Shown here: one piece after another, positions 21,762 to 32,979 of the stretch
How the letters are laid out: the number at the start of each line of letters is the position of its first letter
Position numbering within the stretch: position 1 is the stretch's first letter
Translations under genes and position numbers: made by a program
Notes under the pieces: model-generated
What the model saw: only the letters and a program-made list of their open reading frames with translations
The model's database searches: none
What the model was told of the DNA's origin: nothing
Origin: Temnothorax longispinosus
Lineage: Eukaryota > Arthropoda > Insecta > Hymenoptera > Formicidae
Assembly (NCBI RefSeq): GCF_030848805.1
Contig: NC_092367.1
Coordinates: 9,411,835 to 9,475,834 of the forward strand
DNA length: 64,000 bases
Direction of reading: 5' to 3'

Positions 21762-22775
21762 CTAGTAAGAAACCTAATTTACAGAATAATTGTTACATAA
21801 TTGACAGTTATTGCCGTTAAAAAATTACATAATATTTTAATATTTTAAAAAGCGTCAAACGTTTTCAAACATTTTTTAAAGCTACTGTAATATACAGGGT
21901 GAGTGCGAAATCGTAGTACAAGCGACGAGATGATTCCTCATGCCAAAACAAATCGAAATTGTAGGATAATTTTTTTCGTAAAAAGCTTTATTTTCGAAAT
22001 AAACAATTTTGAAAATTTATCACGTATATATACTTGTCTAGAGACCATATAATCAGCCTATACAGCACAAAATGTTTTCAAAAAGTATTTCTAAACATTT
22101 CTGTAAAAATATTGCAAAAAACATTTTTAAGTGATTTTAGGAATATTTTAAAACGGTTTAAAAAATTTTTGTGGTAACATTTTTAAAAATATTTTAAGAA
22201 TTTTTTTAAAATATTTTTAAAAATGTTCTTCTTTATCACCCAGACAATATTTTCTTAAATATTCGAAATATATTTTTGAAATATTAATTTATATCTACAT
22301 ATTTATTGTTTTATAATCTCGTTTCAAAATGTTTAAAAAAATATTTTAAATTTATTTATTATTGGTTTTATAATCTTTTTTTTTTAAATATTTTTGAAAT
22401 ATTATAAAATATTTTTAATTAAGATGCACCTTTCCGTGCTAGTTTGCAACGACGCCGCTAGGCAGCGCATAATGGTAAGGCTAACTCGTAAGTACATGCT
22501 TTGGGTGCTAAGGTTTATATATGTTAATATAAGCTAATTAAGGATTGAGTTGCTAATACAATAAGCAGGCATTTGGCGAAGCAAAATCATGACATTCGCA
22601 AGACATATCTTTGCCAGCAATACAACGCAAGGTTCACTCAACACTGCTGCGATGATATAGATATACAAAATAATGTTTTCCAAAGTATAATGTCCAGTCG
22701 GCACGTCGTTAAAAATAACAAATAAATCGACTAATTAGGACAAAGCTGCAAAAAATTTTAATCTCTTTGTTTGGG
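21762..22775. other. AT-rich spacer between OR-3 exon 4 and Pao LTR, copy A
   Basis: OR-3 exons 1-3 would be expected here but are not found. About 21893-22020 starts with CAGGGTGAGTGCGAAATCG, a terminus-like sequence of an unclassified repeat. About 22060-22430 is made of AAAATATTTTTAAAA-type runs, low complexity. The rest is described in the next entry. Confidence 0.55.
22534..22735 (-). other. Unassigned open frame with a hydrophobic segment, copy A
   Basis: Minus-strand frame, open for about 65 codons from after a TAA to TAG at 22534, without ATG near its start. It contains DVPTGHYTLENIILYIYIIA followed by a hydrophobic stretch with VLSEPCVVLLAKIC. This could be an exon of a membrane protein, perhaps a receptor remnant, but I do not recognise a family. 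The same frame recurs in copy B near 45.70-45.89 kb. Confidence 0.2.
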
Positions 22776-22922
22776 TGTCAGTAATGACATACTAAGTTTC
22801 CATACTAAGTTTCTTACATTACATCAACTTCACCTCTCTTACTCGACTCAACTACACTTCGATTCGCGAGTCGATAGCTTGCGCGCTCCTATCTATCGAT
22901 AGAGGGATCGAGAGCGCTAACA
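22776..22922 (-). repeat. Pao 3' LTR, copy A
   Basis: On the minus strand it begins TGTTAGCGCTCTCGATCC directly after the polypurine tract and appears to end TACTGACA, about 147 bp. The right border is clear; the left border rests only on the TG...CA rule. No matching 5' LTR was found in the window. Confidence 0.7.
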
Positions 22923-23214
22923 TGCCGCCTCCCTTGGAAGGATTACCTTTCAAAATACAATCTTGTAAATACAGTACAAAAATTCAACTCAAAATTGAAA
23001 CATATTAATTTTAGAACTCAAATAAACTTCTTTTTAGGCTACAGAACAATTAAGCAATCTGTCTTTCGCCTCACGATAAATGAACAGAATAAAATATGTG
23101 AAACTGAGCTTTACTTATTCTTAAACGTATAATGTCTTAAACCTATAATGATCTAAACTGCGCAAACAATCTTTTCAGTCTTTTAATCTTTCGGATTACA
23201 CTTTCTCGCGTTAT

Positions 23215-23505
23215 TTAATCGATAGTAGAATCTTCTACCGGAATCGGGCACAGTTTTCTCACCGCTCTTTTAAACTCTCCGTTTTTAGTTTTTACCGCGA
23301 CCACTCGCACTACTCCGTCTTTACCAGAATATAGCTTACAATTAGTAACTCTACTCATCAACCATTGAAAGGAGGGCACATGGTCTTCCTTCAACAACAC
23401 GATAGTGTTCATCTTGATGTTCTCGCCGGACTCGGTCCACTTGTTTCGCTTTTGAAGTTCTTGCAGGTATTCTGACTTCCATCGGCTCCAGAACTGCTGT
23501 CGCAC
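23215..23505 (-). pseudogene. Pao integrase C-terminal domain, copy A
   Basis: A 96-residue frame matching the DUF5641-type end of Pao polyproteins: RQQFWSRWKSEYLQELQKR, then VLLKEDHVPSFQW and a VRVVAVKTKNGEFKRAVRKL segment with a normal stop at 23215. Integrase residues upstream continue at 23506-23608 without an ATG, up to the TTAA insertion. This domain is thought to follow the integrase and help bind nucleic acid (family inference). Confidence 0.85.
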
Positions 23506-23612
23506 CTTGCATATGTGTTTTCACCGAGACAATCGGTTATCTGGTGTTTCTAAATAATTATTCTCGACCAGTTGTACTAGTGAATCGCATACCAGGAAGT
23601 GGGACGGGGTTA

Positions 23613-24901
23613 ACCCGTTGACTGTGTATGACGGCTATAGCCGCAAAAACAAAAGTGGCCAAGAGTGTGTATGATGGCTATAGCCGCAACGTAGAAAAAA
23701 CAAAGTAAAACTTTTTGAATTTGCTTGAAACTTGTTACTCGGGAGTTTCTGGGGTCGCTGATTACGAATCCGAAGTCAGATGTACAAAATTCAAAATGGC
23801 GGATCCAATATGGCGGATCAAAATTACACAAAAAGGTTTGACTTTCATGAAATTTGGTATTTTTATATTTTTTGGATTTCTGAATCTGAATATAAAGTCA
23901 GATTTTCAAAATTCAAAATGGCGGATTCAATATGACGGATCAAAAATAAAAAAGTTGGTAGATTTACATGAAATTGTGTAGCCTTATGTCTTTTGGGTCT
24001 CTGAATTCAAATATGATGTCAAATTTTCAAAATTTTAAATGGCGGATCCAATATGGCGCATCAAAATTACAAAAAATGGTCTGATTTTTATGAAATTTGG
24101 TACCCTTATGTTTTTTGGGTCTCTGAATCCAAATATGTCATCAAAATTAAAAAATGGCGGATGCAATATGGCGCTTTAAAATTATAAAAAATGTATTGAT
24201 ATCTATTAAACTTGGATTCTTTAAGTATTTTAGATTGCAGATCTTAATATAATATAAAAATTCCAAAATTTACAACTTACCTAGAATAAAAAGTAACAGA
24301 GATATTGTAAGCGACCCAACTAGCCAAATTTTATTGATCTAAAACGCTACGTTTCGACCGTGGATCCGGTCCTTTTCAAGCGCAAATACACCTCTCACAA
24401 ATATATTAGTCAGGCATAATGCCCTAACTACGCCGAATCTAAAAAATATTTGTGCGTCGGTATCAAACGATACAATATAAAATATTCGTTAAACGGCATA
24501 CTTCGTTAGATGTTTGTGTCGTGTCAGAGCCGTGCGGTGGTAAAATTTAGACATTACCTAGAATATAAGGGTACCAAATTTCATGAAAATCAGACCATTT
24601 TTTGTAATTTTGATCCGCCATATTAGATCCGTCATTTTGAATTTTGAAAATCTGACATTATATTCGGATTCAGAGACCCAAAAAACATAAGGGTACCACC
24701 AAATTTCATGAAAATCAAACCATTTTTTGTAATTTTGATCCGCCATATTGGATCCGCCATTTAGAATTTTGAAAATCTGACATCATATTCGGATTCAGAG
24801 ACCCAAAAAACATAAGGGTATCAAGTTTTATAATAATCCGATAAACTTTTTTTTCAACACTTTTGGCCCAAATAGTAAAATTCTCTTACACAGCCAATGG
24901 G
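23613..24901. mobile_element. 1.29-kb TTAA element inside Pao, copy A
   Basis: Flanked by TTAA on both sides (23609-23612, 24902-24905). Terminal inverted repeats read CCCGTTGACTGTGTA and complement of CCCATTGGCTGTGTA. Inverted subterminal arrays of about 130-bp units each carry AAAATGGCGGATCC, ATATGGCGGATCAAAATTAC and TTTTTTGGGTCTCTGAATC; the centre (24300-24540) is unique and contains ACGTTTCGACCGTGGATCC. No transposase. Removal at TTAA would rejoin the Pao frame (FDVLT to PSHFLVCDSL), so it is a clean insertion of piggyBac/Kolobok type. Confidence 0.85.
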
Positions 24902-24905
24902 TTAA

Positions 24906-25047
24906 TACGTCAAAATTATTGGGATCTTTGGATAAGGGAGTAAGGGGCCTCGAGTTGAGGATTACTACAATTTCTGTCAGCAAAGTACAATATTCCTCGA
25001 AAGTAAGCACCTTGCCTTGTGTAACTGTGTACAAATGCCGCTTAGTT
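24906..25047 (-). pseudogene. Pao integrase segment between two insertions, copy A
   Basis: Reads RHLYTVTQGKVLTFEEYCTL, then VVILNSRPLTPLS and DPNNFDVLT, the part of Pao integrase just after the catalytic core. It ends at the TTAA element on one side and the AGTACT element on the other. Confidence 0.85.
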
Positions 25048-26217
25048 CCCTTATGAAAAAGTAGTACTGGTTTTAATACTGGAAAAAGTATTGGTGAAAA
25101 CATAAGTACTCAAAGTACTACTAAATTCGACCATACTGACTTCGTCAGTACTCCTTCCCAGTACTCATCCAGTACTCATCCAATACTCATTCAGTACTCC
25201 CTTCAGTACTTTTTTTAGTACTCCCCCCAGTATTCCCTCCAGCACTTTCTCCAGTACTCCCTCAGTACTCTCCCAGTACTCCCCCCAGTACTCCCTCCAA
25301 TACTTCCTCTAGTACTCTTTTAGTACTTCTTGAATACTCGTGGGATACTAACGTGTGGCACAGGCGCAGTACTTGCGCAGTACTATCCAAATAGAACAAA
25401 AAGTGTAATTGTAGGCTTAGAGTTTAGGAACTCTTGCCTTAGGCGACTAGCGCCCGAAAATATCTGATTTGGTCCCGTAGGGGGTCTCCTCTTATACAAG
25501 TCGGTGCAGAATCTTGAACTCGAGAGAATGCTTGGGCGAGGCCACGCTTAGCGGCGTCGATGCAAACTGCCCATTTTACTAGTGTTTCCGCGCGGGCGTG
25601 TATCACTGGTGGCGTGACCGCCACAAAGATGATATTGATAGTTTAGTGTGTTAATTTAGTATTTTATTAATTTAGTATTTCTAAGATACGTTACGAAAAA
25701 GTAGTAATAGCAATTAGTACTCAGTACTGAGTGATCAGCACTTGTAGTATTGACAGTATTAGTATGTTAATACTCATAAATATTGCAGAATGGTCAGTAT
25801 TGTGCCTATTAGTTCTTTATTAATTTAGTATTTCTAAGATACGTTACGAAAAAGTAGTAATAGCAATTAGTACTCAGTACTAAGTGATCAGTACTCGTAG
25901 TATTGACAGTATTAGTATGTTAATACTCGTAAATATTGCAGAATGGTCAGTACTGTGCCTATTAGTTCTTACAGTACTGGCAGTACTATCATGATAGTAC
26001 TCCGAATATTAATCTGATAAAGTACTGACCACTTCAATACTTTGAAGTACTAATGAGTATTATTGCTTGTAGTACTGCCAGTACTGTAAGCACTTACAGA
26101 CACAGTACTGACCATTCTGCAGTATTCATGAGTATTAACATACTAATACTCTTAATACTACGAGTACTGATCACTCAGTACTGAGTACTGATTGCTAGTA
26201 CTACTTTTTCGTAAGGG
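25048..26217. mobile_element. 1.17-kb AGTACT-rich DNA element inside Pao, copy A
   Basis: Terminal inverted repeats of about 21 bp beginning CCCTTATGAAAAAGTAGTAC at the left and complement of CCCTTACGAAAAAGTAGTAC at the right, with a probable 2-bp TT duplication. The interior is crowded with the palindrome AGTACT and near variants (CAGTACTCC runs at 25130-25330; GAGTACTG/CAGTACT mixes at 25720-26200). A GC-richer unique core lies at 25430-25630 with a 61-codon minus frame of no known family. No transposase. It splits the Pao integrase just after HFGGIWEAAVK, the catalytic-Glu segment. Confidence 0.8.
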
Positions 26218-27087
26218 TTATCTTAACGGCCGCCTCCCAAATGCCTCCAAAGTGAGGTGCTCGCGGAAGGTTAAAGTTTCATACGATGCGCTGTTGAGCT
26301 AGGCTTGTCTCGATCTCGCGCTTTTTCTTTTCTAAAAAGGCGAAAATCTCCTTCAGTTCGCGGGCTGCTCCCACGAAGTTCGTTTCATTGTCAGAGAAAA
26401 TTTGAGAACACAGTCCTTGTCTTGCTGTAAAACAACTCATCGCCGCTAAAGAGGCTTCTGTGGTAAGGTCAAATACCAGCTCCAATGTACTGCCTTTGTG
26501 CTGAGGCACGTGAATACGGCCACGTAACCTTTCGATACATTGACTCTTCCTCAACGCCTGCTCTCTCGCACTTGCAGAAGGCCTGCGTAGTCTATTCTTG
26601 TGCAAATAAATGGCCTGGCGTAAGCACTGACACGCTCCTTAGGCAAGTCACTCATCTTGATGTCTAGGATTGCCGGTTTGAATCGGTAGCAGTTTAAGCA
26701 ATTTTTAATTACTTTCCTGACTTCTCTTTGACCACTAATCGGCCAAAAACGATGTCGCACCGCGCTAAGCAGCTGTTCTTGCGGACAATGATGCAGTCTG
26801 ACGTGCTCCTCACCGATAATGGATCCCGTTATTACATGTTTTGTAGGTAAAACCATCGGATGCTTTCACTCCATTGACAGACTTACATGCCGGAGCCTTC
26901 CTCCTACTCGAATCAATCCATCGCCGACCAGGAATGGGTCTAACCCCCGTAACTTGCTCTTTCGTGATATTTCGCGCTCCTTTTGTAAATTCTCTATCTC
27001 TTCATGGAACGCCTCTCGTTACGTCATTTTGACGATCGTCTGCTCCGCTTGCTGCAACTCCTCGACTGATAGTGGTCCACCCTTATT
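26218..27087 (-). pseudogene. Pao integrase zinc finger and catalytic core, copy A
   Basis: Overlapping frames at 26856-26551 and 26605-26279 give the Pao integrase: HHCPQEQLLSAVRHRFWPIS, VRKVIKNCLNCYRFKP (zinc-binding HHCC), RIDYAG (first catalytic Asp), LELVFDLTTEASLAAMSCF, IFSDNETNFVGA (second Asp), and at 26225-26260 HFGGIWEAA with the catalytic Glu. A one-base difference from copy B breaks the core near 26490. The frame beyond 26856 continues to 27087 (VEELQQAEQTIVKM), where the foldback begins. Confidence 0.87.
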
Positions 27088-28621
27088 TATGGCACGCCGT
27101 TTTACTTTTTAATGGCATCAATAATATTCTACACAATATAAAAGTTTCCAAAAATAATTGTTCTAAGAAAAATAGCGATTCTTACTAATGATTTTAAATT
27201 ATGTCGAACATAATAAAAATTGGACGAATTAAAATTATGTCGGGACATAAAAATAATTCCGAATTTTTATTATGTTCCGACATCATAGTAATTCATCCAA
27301 TTAAAATTATATCGGAACATAATAAAAATTGTACGGCAAGCCGTTTTACTTTTTAATAGCATAATAAATATTCCATTCAATATAAAAGATCAAAAAATAA
27401 TAGTCTTAAAAAAAATTACAATGAATTAAAATTATGTCAAGACATCATAAAAATTCGGAATTATTTTTACGTGTCGATATCATTTTAATTCAACCAATTT
27501 TTATGATGTCACGACATAATTTTAATTCAACGAATTAAAATTTGATATACATAATAAAAATTGCATGGCACACCGTTTTACTTTTCAATAGCATAAATAA
27601 TAATCTATACAATATAAAAGTTTCAAAAAATAATTGTCTTGAGAAAAATAGCTATTTTTACTAATGAATTAAATTTATGTCAAACATAATAAAAATTGCA
27701 TAAATTAAAATTATGTCGGGACATAATAAAAATTCGGAATTATTTTATGTCCTAACATAATTTTAATTTCACGAATTAAAATTATGTCTGGACATCATAA
27801 AAATTAGATGAATTAAAATTATGTCGAGACATCATAAAAATTGTACGAATTAAAATGATGTCGACATCATAAAAATTGAATGAATTAAAATTATGTCGAG
27901 ACATAATAAAAATTGTATGAATTAAAATTATGTCGAGACATCATAAAAATTGTATGAATTAAAATTATGTCGACATCATAAAAATTGAATAAATTAAAAT
28001 TATGTCGCTACGTAAAAATAATTCCGAATTTTTATGATGTGTCGACATAATTTTAATTCATACAATTTTTATGATGTCTCGACATAATTTTAATTTATTC
28101 AATTTTTATGATGTTTCAATTTTTATGACATCTCGACATAATTTTAATTCATTCAATTTTTATGATGTCTCGACATAATTTTAATTCATTCAATTTTTAT
28201 GATGTCGACATCATTTTAATTCATATAATTTTTATGATGTCGACATAATTTTAATTCATACAATTTTTATGATGTCTCGACAAAATTTTAATTCATTCAA
28301 TTTTTATAATGTCTCAATTTTTATGATGTCCGAATTTTTATGATGTCTGAATTTTTATGATGTCTGAATTTTTATGATGTCTCAATTTTTATGATGTCTG
28401 AATTTTTATGATGTCTGAATTTTATGATGTCTGAATTTTTATGATGTCTCAATTTTTATGATGTCTGAATTTTATGATGTCTCAATTTTTATGTCTCAAT
28501 TTTTATGATGTCTCATTTTTATGATGTCTCAATTTTATGATGTCGCGACATAATTTTAATTCCGGAGCTGGTGATTTTCATCCCACAATATTGGCAGCAT
28601 TGTGTAAGTAGCGTCAACAGT

Positions 28622-29090
28622 TCTCACAGCTTGAATTCGATGTCTACGTGTCCCAGGTCGCCGATTACGACGTCCAGATAATGCGCTCCGTAGTTTTCGG
28701 TGTCTAAGTGTATTAATACCTTGAATTCGATGTTTACGTGTCCCAGGTTGTCGACGACGAGGTCCAGATAGTGCGCTCCGTAGTTTTCGGTGTCTAGGTG
28801 TATTAATACCTTGAATTCGATGTCACGTGTCCCAGGTTGCCGATGACGGCGTCCAGATAATGCGCTCCGTAGTTTTCGGTGTCTAGGTGTATTAATACCT
28901 TGAATTTGATGTCTACGTGTCCCAGGTTGCCGACGACGAGGTCTAGATAATGCGCTTCGTAGTTTTCGGTGTCTAGGTGTATTAATACCTTGAATTCGAT
29001 GTCTACGTGTCCCAGGTTGCCGATGACAACGTCCAGATAATGCGCTCCGTAGTTTTCGGTGTCTAGGTGTATTAATAACTTTGAATTCAA
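28622..29090 (-). repeat. 90-bp minisatellite, left arm, copy A
   Basis: Five to six 90-bp units, one with a 1-base deletion near 28823 that breaks the otherwise open frame. Translated, each unit is a 30-residue repeat (TENYGAHYLDLVIGNLGHVD plus a short IEFKVLIHLD link). Sites E/G, L/V and K/N vary between units along with silent sites, so protein selection is not evident. Confidence 0.85.
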
Positions 29091-29477
29091 ATCTAGGACA
29101 CGTAGGTATCGAATTCGAGGATTTGTTTTAACAACTAGACACCGAAAACTACGGAGCGCACTGCCTAGGTTCCGTCATCGACCTGCAATACATAGATATA
29201 GGAAAATTATATATATTTAACTCTAATTGTAAGTTTTTAGTTAATGGTGCTTTTTAATTAATCAGAAACAAATCTAACGGCACTTTTATTATATTATGTG
29301 AATACAAGCTTTCGATTGCGATTATAAGACATAGATATATATATTTTTAACTTTATGTACATTATATTTAACAAAATTATAATATTACAAAAAATTATTT
29401 TAATCACAAAGAATTAAAAAGATAACAGTACAAAATAAAAATATTTAATTAAAATAAAATAAATAATTTTTATTTAA

Positions 29478-29622
29478 AAAAACTTGGCGCTGCTAGACCT
29501 TGAAATTTAATAAGTATTAAAATTTGGATTGAATTTAATAAAGCCCAAAATTTTGATTAAATAAAAAAATAATTTAGGGAAGTATGCAACGGGAGTCAAA
29601 AAGCAGCGCCAAGTTTTTTTAC
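29478..29622. mobile_element. 145-bp hairpin at the tip of the foldback, copy A
   Basis: Ends AAAAAAACTTGGCGCTGCT and its exact complement AGCAGCGCCAAGTTTTTTT enclose about 105 bp of AT-rich DNA. Flanking AT-rich sequence also pairs, so the hairpin continues into the arms. It could be a separate MITE or the original core of the element. Confidence 0.65.
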
Positions 29623-29837
29623 AAGAAAAATTTATTTATTTTATTTTAATTAATTATTTTTATACGTAATATCTATGTATTCCAGGTCGATGACGGAACC
29701 TAGGCAGTGCGCTCCGTAGTTTCCGGTGTCTAGTTGTTAAAACAATTCCTTGAATTCGATATCTACGTGTCCTAGATTTGGATTCAAAGTTATTAATACA
29801 CTTAGACACCTACAGAGACACCTACATCCTAGAAAAC

Positions 29838-30357
29838 TACGGAGCGCACTATCTAGACCTTGTCATCGGCAACCTAGAACACGTAGACATCGAATTCAAA
29901 GTATGAATACACCTAGACACCGAAAACTACGGAGCGCATTATCTGGACGTCGTCATCGGCAACCTGGGACACGTAGACATCGAATTCAAGGTATTAATAC
30001 ACCTAGACACCGAGAACTACGGAGCGCATTATCTGGACGTCGTCATCGAAAACCTTGGACACGTAGACATCGAATTTAAAGTATGAATACACCTAGACAC
30101 CGAAAACTACGGAGCGCACTATCTGGACCTCGTCGTCGGCAACCTGGGACACGTAGACATCGAATTCAAGGTATTAATACACCTAGACACCGAAAACTAC
30201 GGAACGCACTATCTGGACCTCGTCGTCGGCAACCTGGGACACGCAGACATCGAATTCAAGGTAATTAATACACCTAGATACCGAAAACTACGCAGCGCAC
30301 TATCTGGACGTCGTCATCGCCGACCTGGGACACGTAGACATCGATTTCAAGCTGTAA
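29838..30357 (+). repeat. 90-bp minisatellite, right arm, copy A
   Basis: Six units, mirror image of 28622-29090, ending in IEFK-like or DFKL-stop at about 30357. A one-base insertion near 30263 shifts the frame relative to copy B. The array is followed by CTGTTGGCACTACTTACACA and the AT-rich arm. Confidence 0.85.
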
Positions 30358-31379
30358 GAACTGTTGGCACTACTTACACAATGCTGCCAATATTGTGGGA
30401 TGAAAATCACCAGCTCCGAAATTAAAATTATGTCGCGACATCATAAAATTGAGACATCATAAAAATTCAGACATCATAAAATTGAGACATCATAAAAAAT
30501 TGAGACATCATAAAAATTCAAACATCATAAAAATTCGGACACCATAAAAATTGAGACATCATAAAAATTGAGACATCATAAAAATTCAGACATCATAAAA
30601 ATTCAGACATCATAAAAATTCAGACATCATAAAAATTGAATGAATTAAAATTATGTCGAGACATCATAAAAATTGTATGAATTAAAATTATGTCGACATC
30701 ATAAAAATTATATGAATTAAAATGATGTCGACATCATAAAAATTGAATGAATTAAAATTATGTCGAGACATCATAAAAATTGAATGAATTAAAATTATGT
30801 CGAGATGTCATAAAAATTGAAACATCATAAAAATTGAATGAATTAAAATTATGTCAAGACATCATAAAAAATTGAATGAATTAAAATTTTGTCGACACAT
30901 CATAAAAAATTCGGAATTATTTTTACGTATCGACATAATTTAATTCATACAATTTTTATGATGTCGACATAATTTTAATTCATACAATTTTTATGATGTC
31001 TCAACATAATTTAATTCATTCAATTTTTATTATGTCTCGACATAATTTAATTCATCAAATTAAAATTATGTCAAACATAATAAAAATTGGATGTATAAAA
31101 TTATGTCGGAACGTGATAAAAATTTGAAATTAAATTATATTTTATATATGTCCAGACATAATTTTATTTCGTGAAATTAAAATTATGTCAGGACATAAAA
31201 ATAATTCCGAATTTTTATTATGTCCTGACATAATTTTAATTTATCCAATTTTTATTATGTTGACATAAATTTAATTCATTAGTACAAATAGCTATTTTTC
31301 TCAAGACATTATTTTTTGAAACTTTATATTATGTAGAATATTATTTATGCTATTAAAAAGTAAAACGGCGTTCCATAAA

Positions 31380-31879
31380 NNNNNNNNNNNNNNNNNNNNN
31401 NNNNNNNNNNNNNNNNNNNNNNNNNNNNNNNNNNNNNNNNNNNNNNNNNNNNNNNNNNNNNNNNNNNNNNNNNNNNNNNNNNNNNNNNNNNNNNNNNNNN
31501 NNNNNNNNNNNNNNNNNNNNNNNNNNNNNNNNNNNNNNNNNNNNNNNNNNNNNNNNNNNNNNNNNNNNNNNNNNNNNNNNNNNNNNNNNNNNNNNNNNNN
31601 NNNNNNNNNNNNNNNNNNNNNNNNNNNNNNNNNNNNNNNNNNNNNNNNNNNNNNNNNNNNNNNNNNNNNNNNNNNNNNNNNNNNNNNNNNNNNNNNNNNN
31701 NNNNNNNNNNNNNNNNNNNNNNNNNNNNNNNNNNNNNNNNNNNNNNNNNNNNNNNNNNNNNNNNNNNNNNNNNNNNNNNNNNNNNNNNNNNNNNNNNNNN
31801 NNNNNNNNNNNNNNNNNNNNNNNNNNNNNNNNNNNNNNNNNNNNNNNNNNNNNNNNNNNNNNNNNNNNNNNNNNNNNNN
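31380..31879. other. Scaffold gap, 500 N
   Basis: Exactly 500 Ns, a conventional gap length, so the real distance is unknown. It falls at the right end of the copy A foldback. Frames drawn through it are meaningless. Confidence 0.99.
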
Positions 31880-32345
31880 AAACGTACGATTACACCTGGA
31901 CACCGAAAACTATGAAGCGCACTATCTGGATCTTGTCATCGGCAACCTGGGACACGTGGACATCGAATTCAAGATATTAATACACGTAGACACCGAAAAC
32001 TACGGAGCGCACTATGTGGACCTCGTCATCGGCAACCTGGGACACCTAGACATCGAATTCAACGTACGATTACACATGGACACCGAAAACTATGAAGCGC
32101 ACTATCTGGATCCCGTCATCGGCAACCTGGGACACGTGGACATCGAATTCAAGGTATTAATACACGTAGACACCGAAAACTACGGAGCGCACTATGTGGA
32201 TCTCGTCATCGGCAACCTGGGACACGTAGACATCGAATTCAACGTATTATTACACCTGGACACCGAAAACTATGAAGCGCACTATCTGGACCTCGTCATC
32301 GGCAACCTGGGATACCTAGACATCGAATTCAAGCTTGATTCATAA
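31880..32345 (+). repeat. 90-bp minisatellite with 180-bp higher-order pattern
   Basis: Five forward units without a stop, ending IEFKLDS then TAA as at 1579. Units alternate between an E type (NYEAHYLD) and a G type (NYGAHYVD), giving a 180-bp repeat of the pair. It is followed by the AAGCTTGATTCATAAG block that also bounds the palindrome at 1033-1606. Confidence 0.85.
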
Positions 32346-32979
32346 GAATCGACTTAAAAATTCCCTAGCGGCACTTTCTGCCAAGCGTAGAGAACCTTCT
32401 TTTCCGTTGACTTAATAAATATATATTATATCAAGCTTGATTCATAAGAATCGACTTAAAAATTCCCTAGCGGCACTTTCTGCCAAGCGTAGAGCGTAGA
32501 GAACCTTCTTTTCCGTTGACTCAATATATATTATATATTACCTAATTTACCTAAATAAAAATCTTCCTCCTGACCGATAAGTCTATCGACCTAATTTTGA
32601 AATACGCGCGCGATATCGAAACTGGCGATACCTGCGCCGCCAGCGTCGAAAAAGTGAAAGTGACGTTTCTGATTATGACGTCATCATACAAGATCGGCGT
32701 TAGGAGGAGGAGGAGGAGTATCTTAAAAATAAATTTTCCCATTTGGACTTTGCGTCGCAATATCTCCGCTCGTAGGGCACGTAGCGAAATATTATGAGAG
32801 AAACCCCCCCCTAATTGGACCCCAAGCTATCGATCAAGCCTACTTAGAACTTGATCCGTTCACTCGTTATCGAGATCTCAACATCTCGGGTACTCGCAAC
32901 CCGTCGCGTCGCGTAAAAGAGTCACGGTCGGTCTCGCTCCGCGTGTACTTGGCGCGAGACACTACCGTGTCTCTTGATT
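32346..32979. repeat. Interspersed repeat, second copy, up to the duplication border
   Basis: Homologue of 1580-2346. The first about 100 bp, from AAGCTTGATTCATAAGAATC, occur twice in tandem (32330 and 32435). The segment ends at CTTGATT, where the sequence switches at 32977-32979 to the copy B version of 11403 onward, sharing only ATT at the join. Confidence 0.7.

Larger units (their letters stand above)
22776..27087 (-). mobile_element. BEL/Pao retrotransposon, 3' portion, copy A
   Basis: BEL/Pao element on the minus strand, represented here by integrase, the DUF5641-type C-terminal domain, a polypurine tract (AAGGGAGGCGGCA) and the 3' LTR. It is cut at 27087 by the foldback insertion and its 5' half is missing because of the scaffold gap. 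Two DNA elements (23613-24901 and 25048-26217) sit within its integrase region. Confidence 0.88.
27088..31377. mobile_element. Giant foldback element, copy A
   Basis: Palindromic element of 4.29 kb inserted in Pao. The outer ends are TATGGCACGCCGTTTTACTT and complement of TATGGAACGCCGTTTTACTT. The left arm (27088-29190) and right arm (29650-31377) each consist, from outside in, of terminal sequence, AT-rich GACATAA repeats, a bridge with ACAATATTGGCAGCATTGTG, and six or so 90-bp units. The left arm has three tandem copies of the terminal sequence (27088, about 27335 and about 27567), the right arm only one. No transposase; a small hairpin element lies at the tip. The left target sequence CTTATT is at 27082-27087; the right one is lost at the gap. 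Modular long arms resemble Foldback/FB-type elements (inference). Confidence 0.85.

Noticed and set aside
24558..24746. Short frames such as the one with YKKWFDFHEIW
   Set aside because: They are translations of the AAAATGGCGGATCC repeat arms and recur in several frames.
27088..31377. CRISPR-like array in the regularly spaced AT repeats
   Set aside because: Repeats are contiguous without unique spacers, form mirrored arms of a transposon, and the genome is an insect's.
31347..32345. 332-codon frame across the gap
   Set aside because: Half of it is Ns; only the 90-bp minisatellite part (31880-32345) is real sequence.
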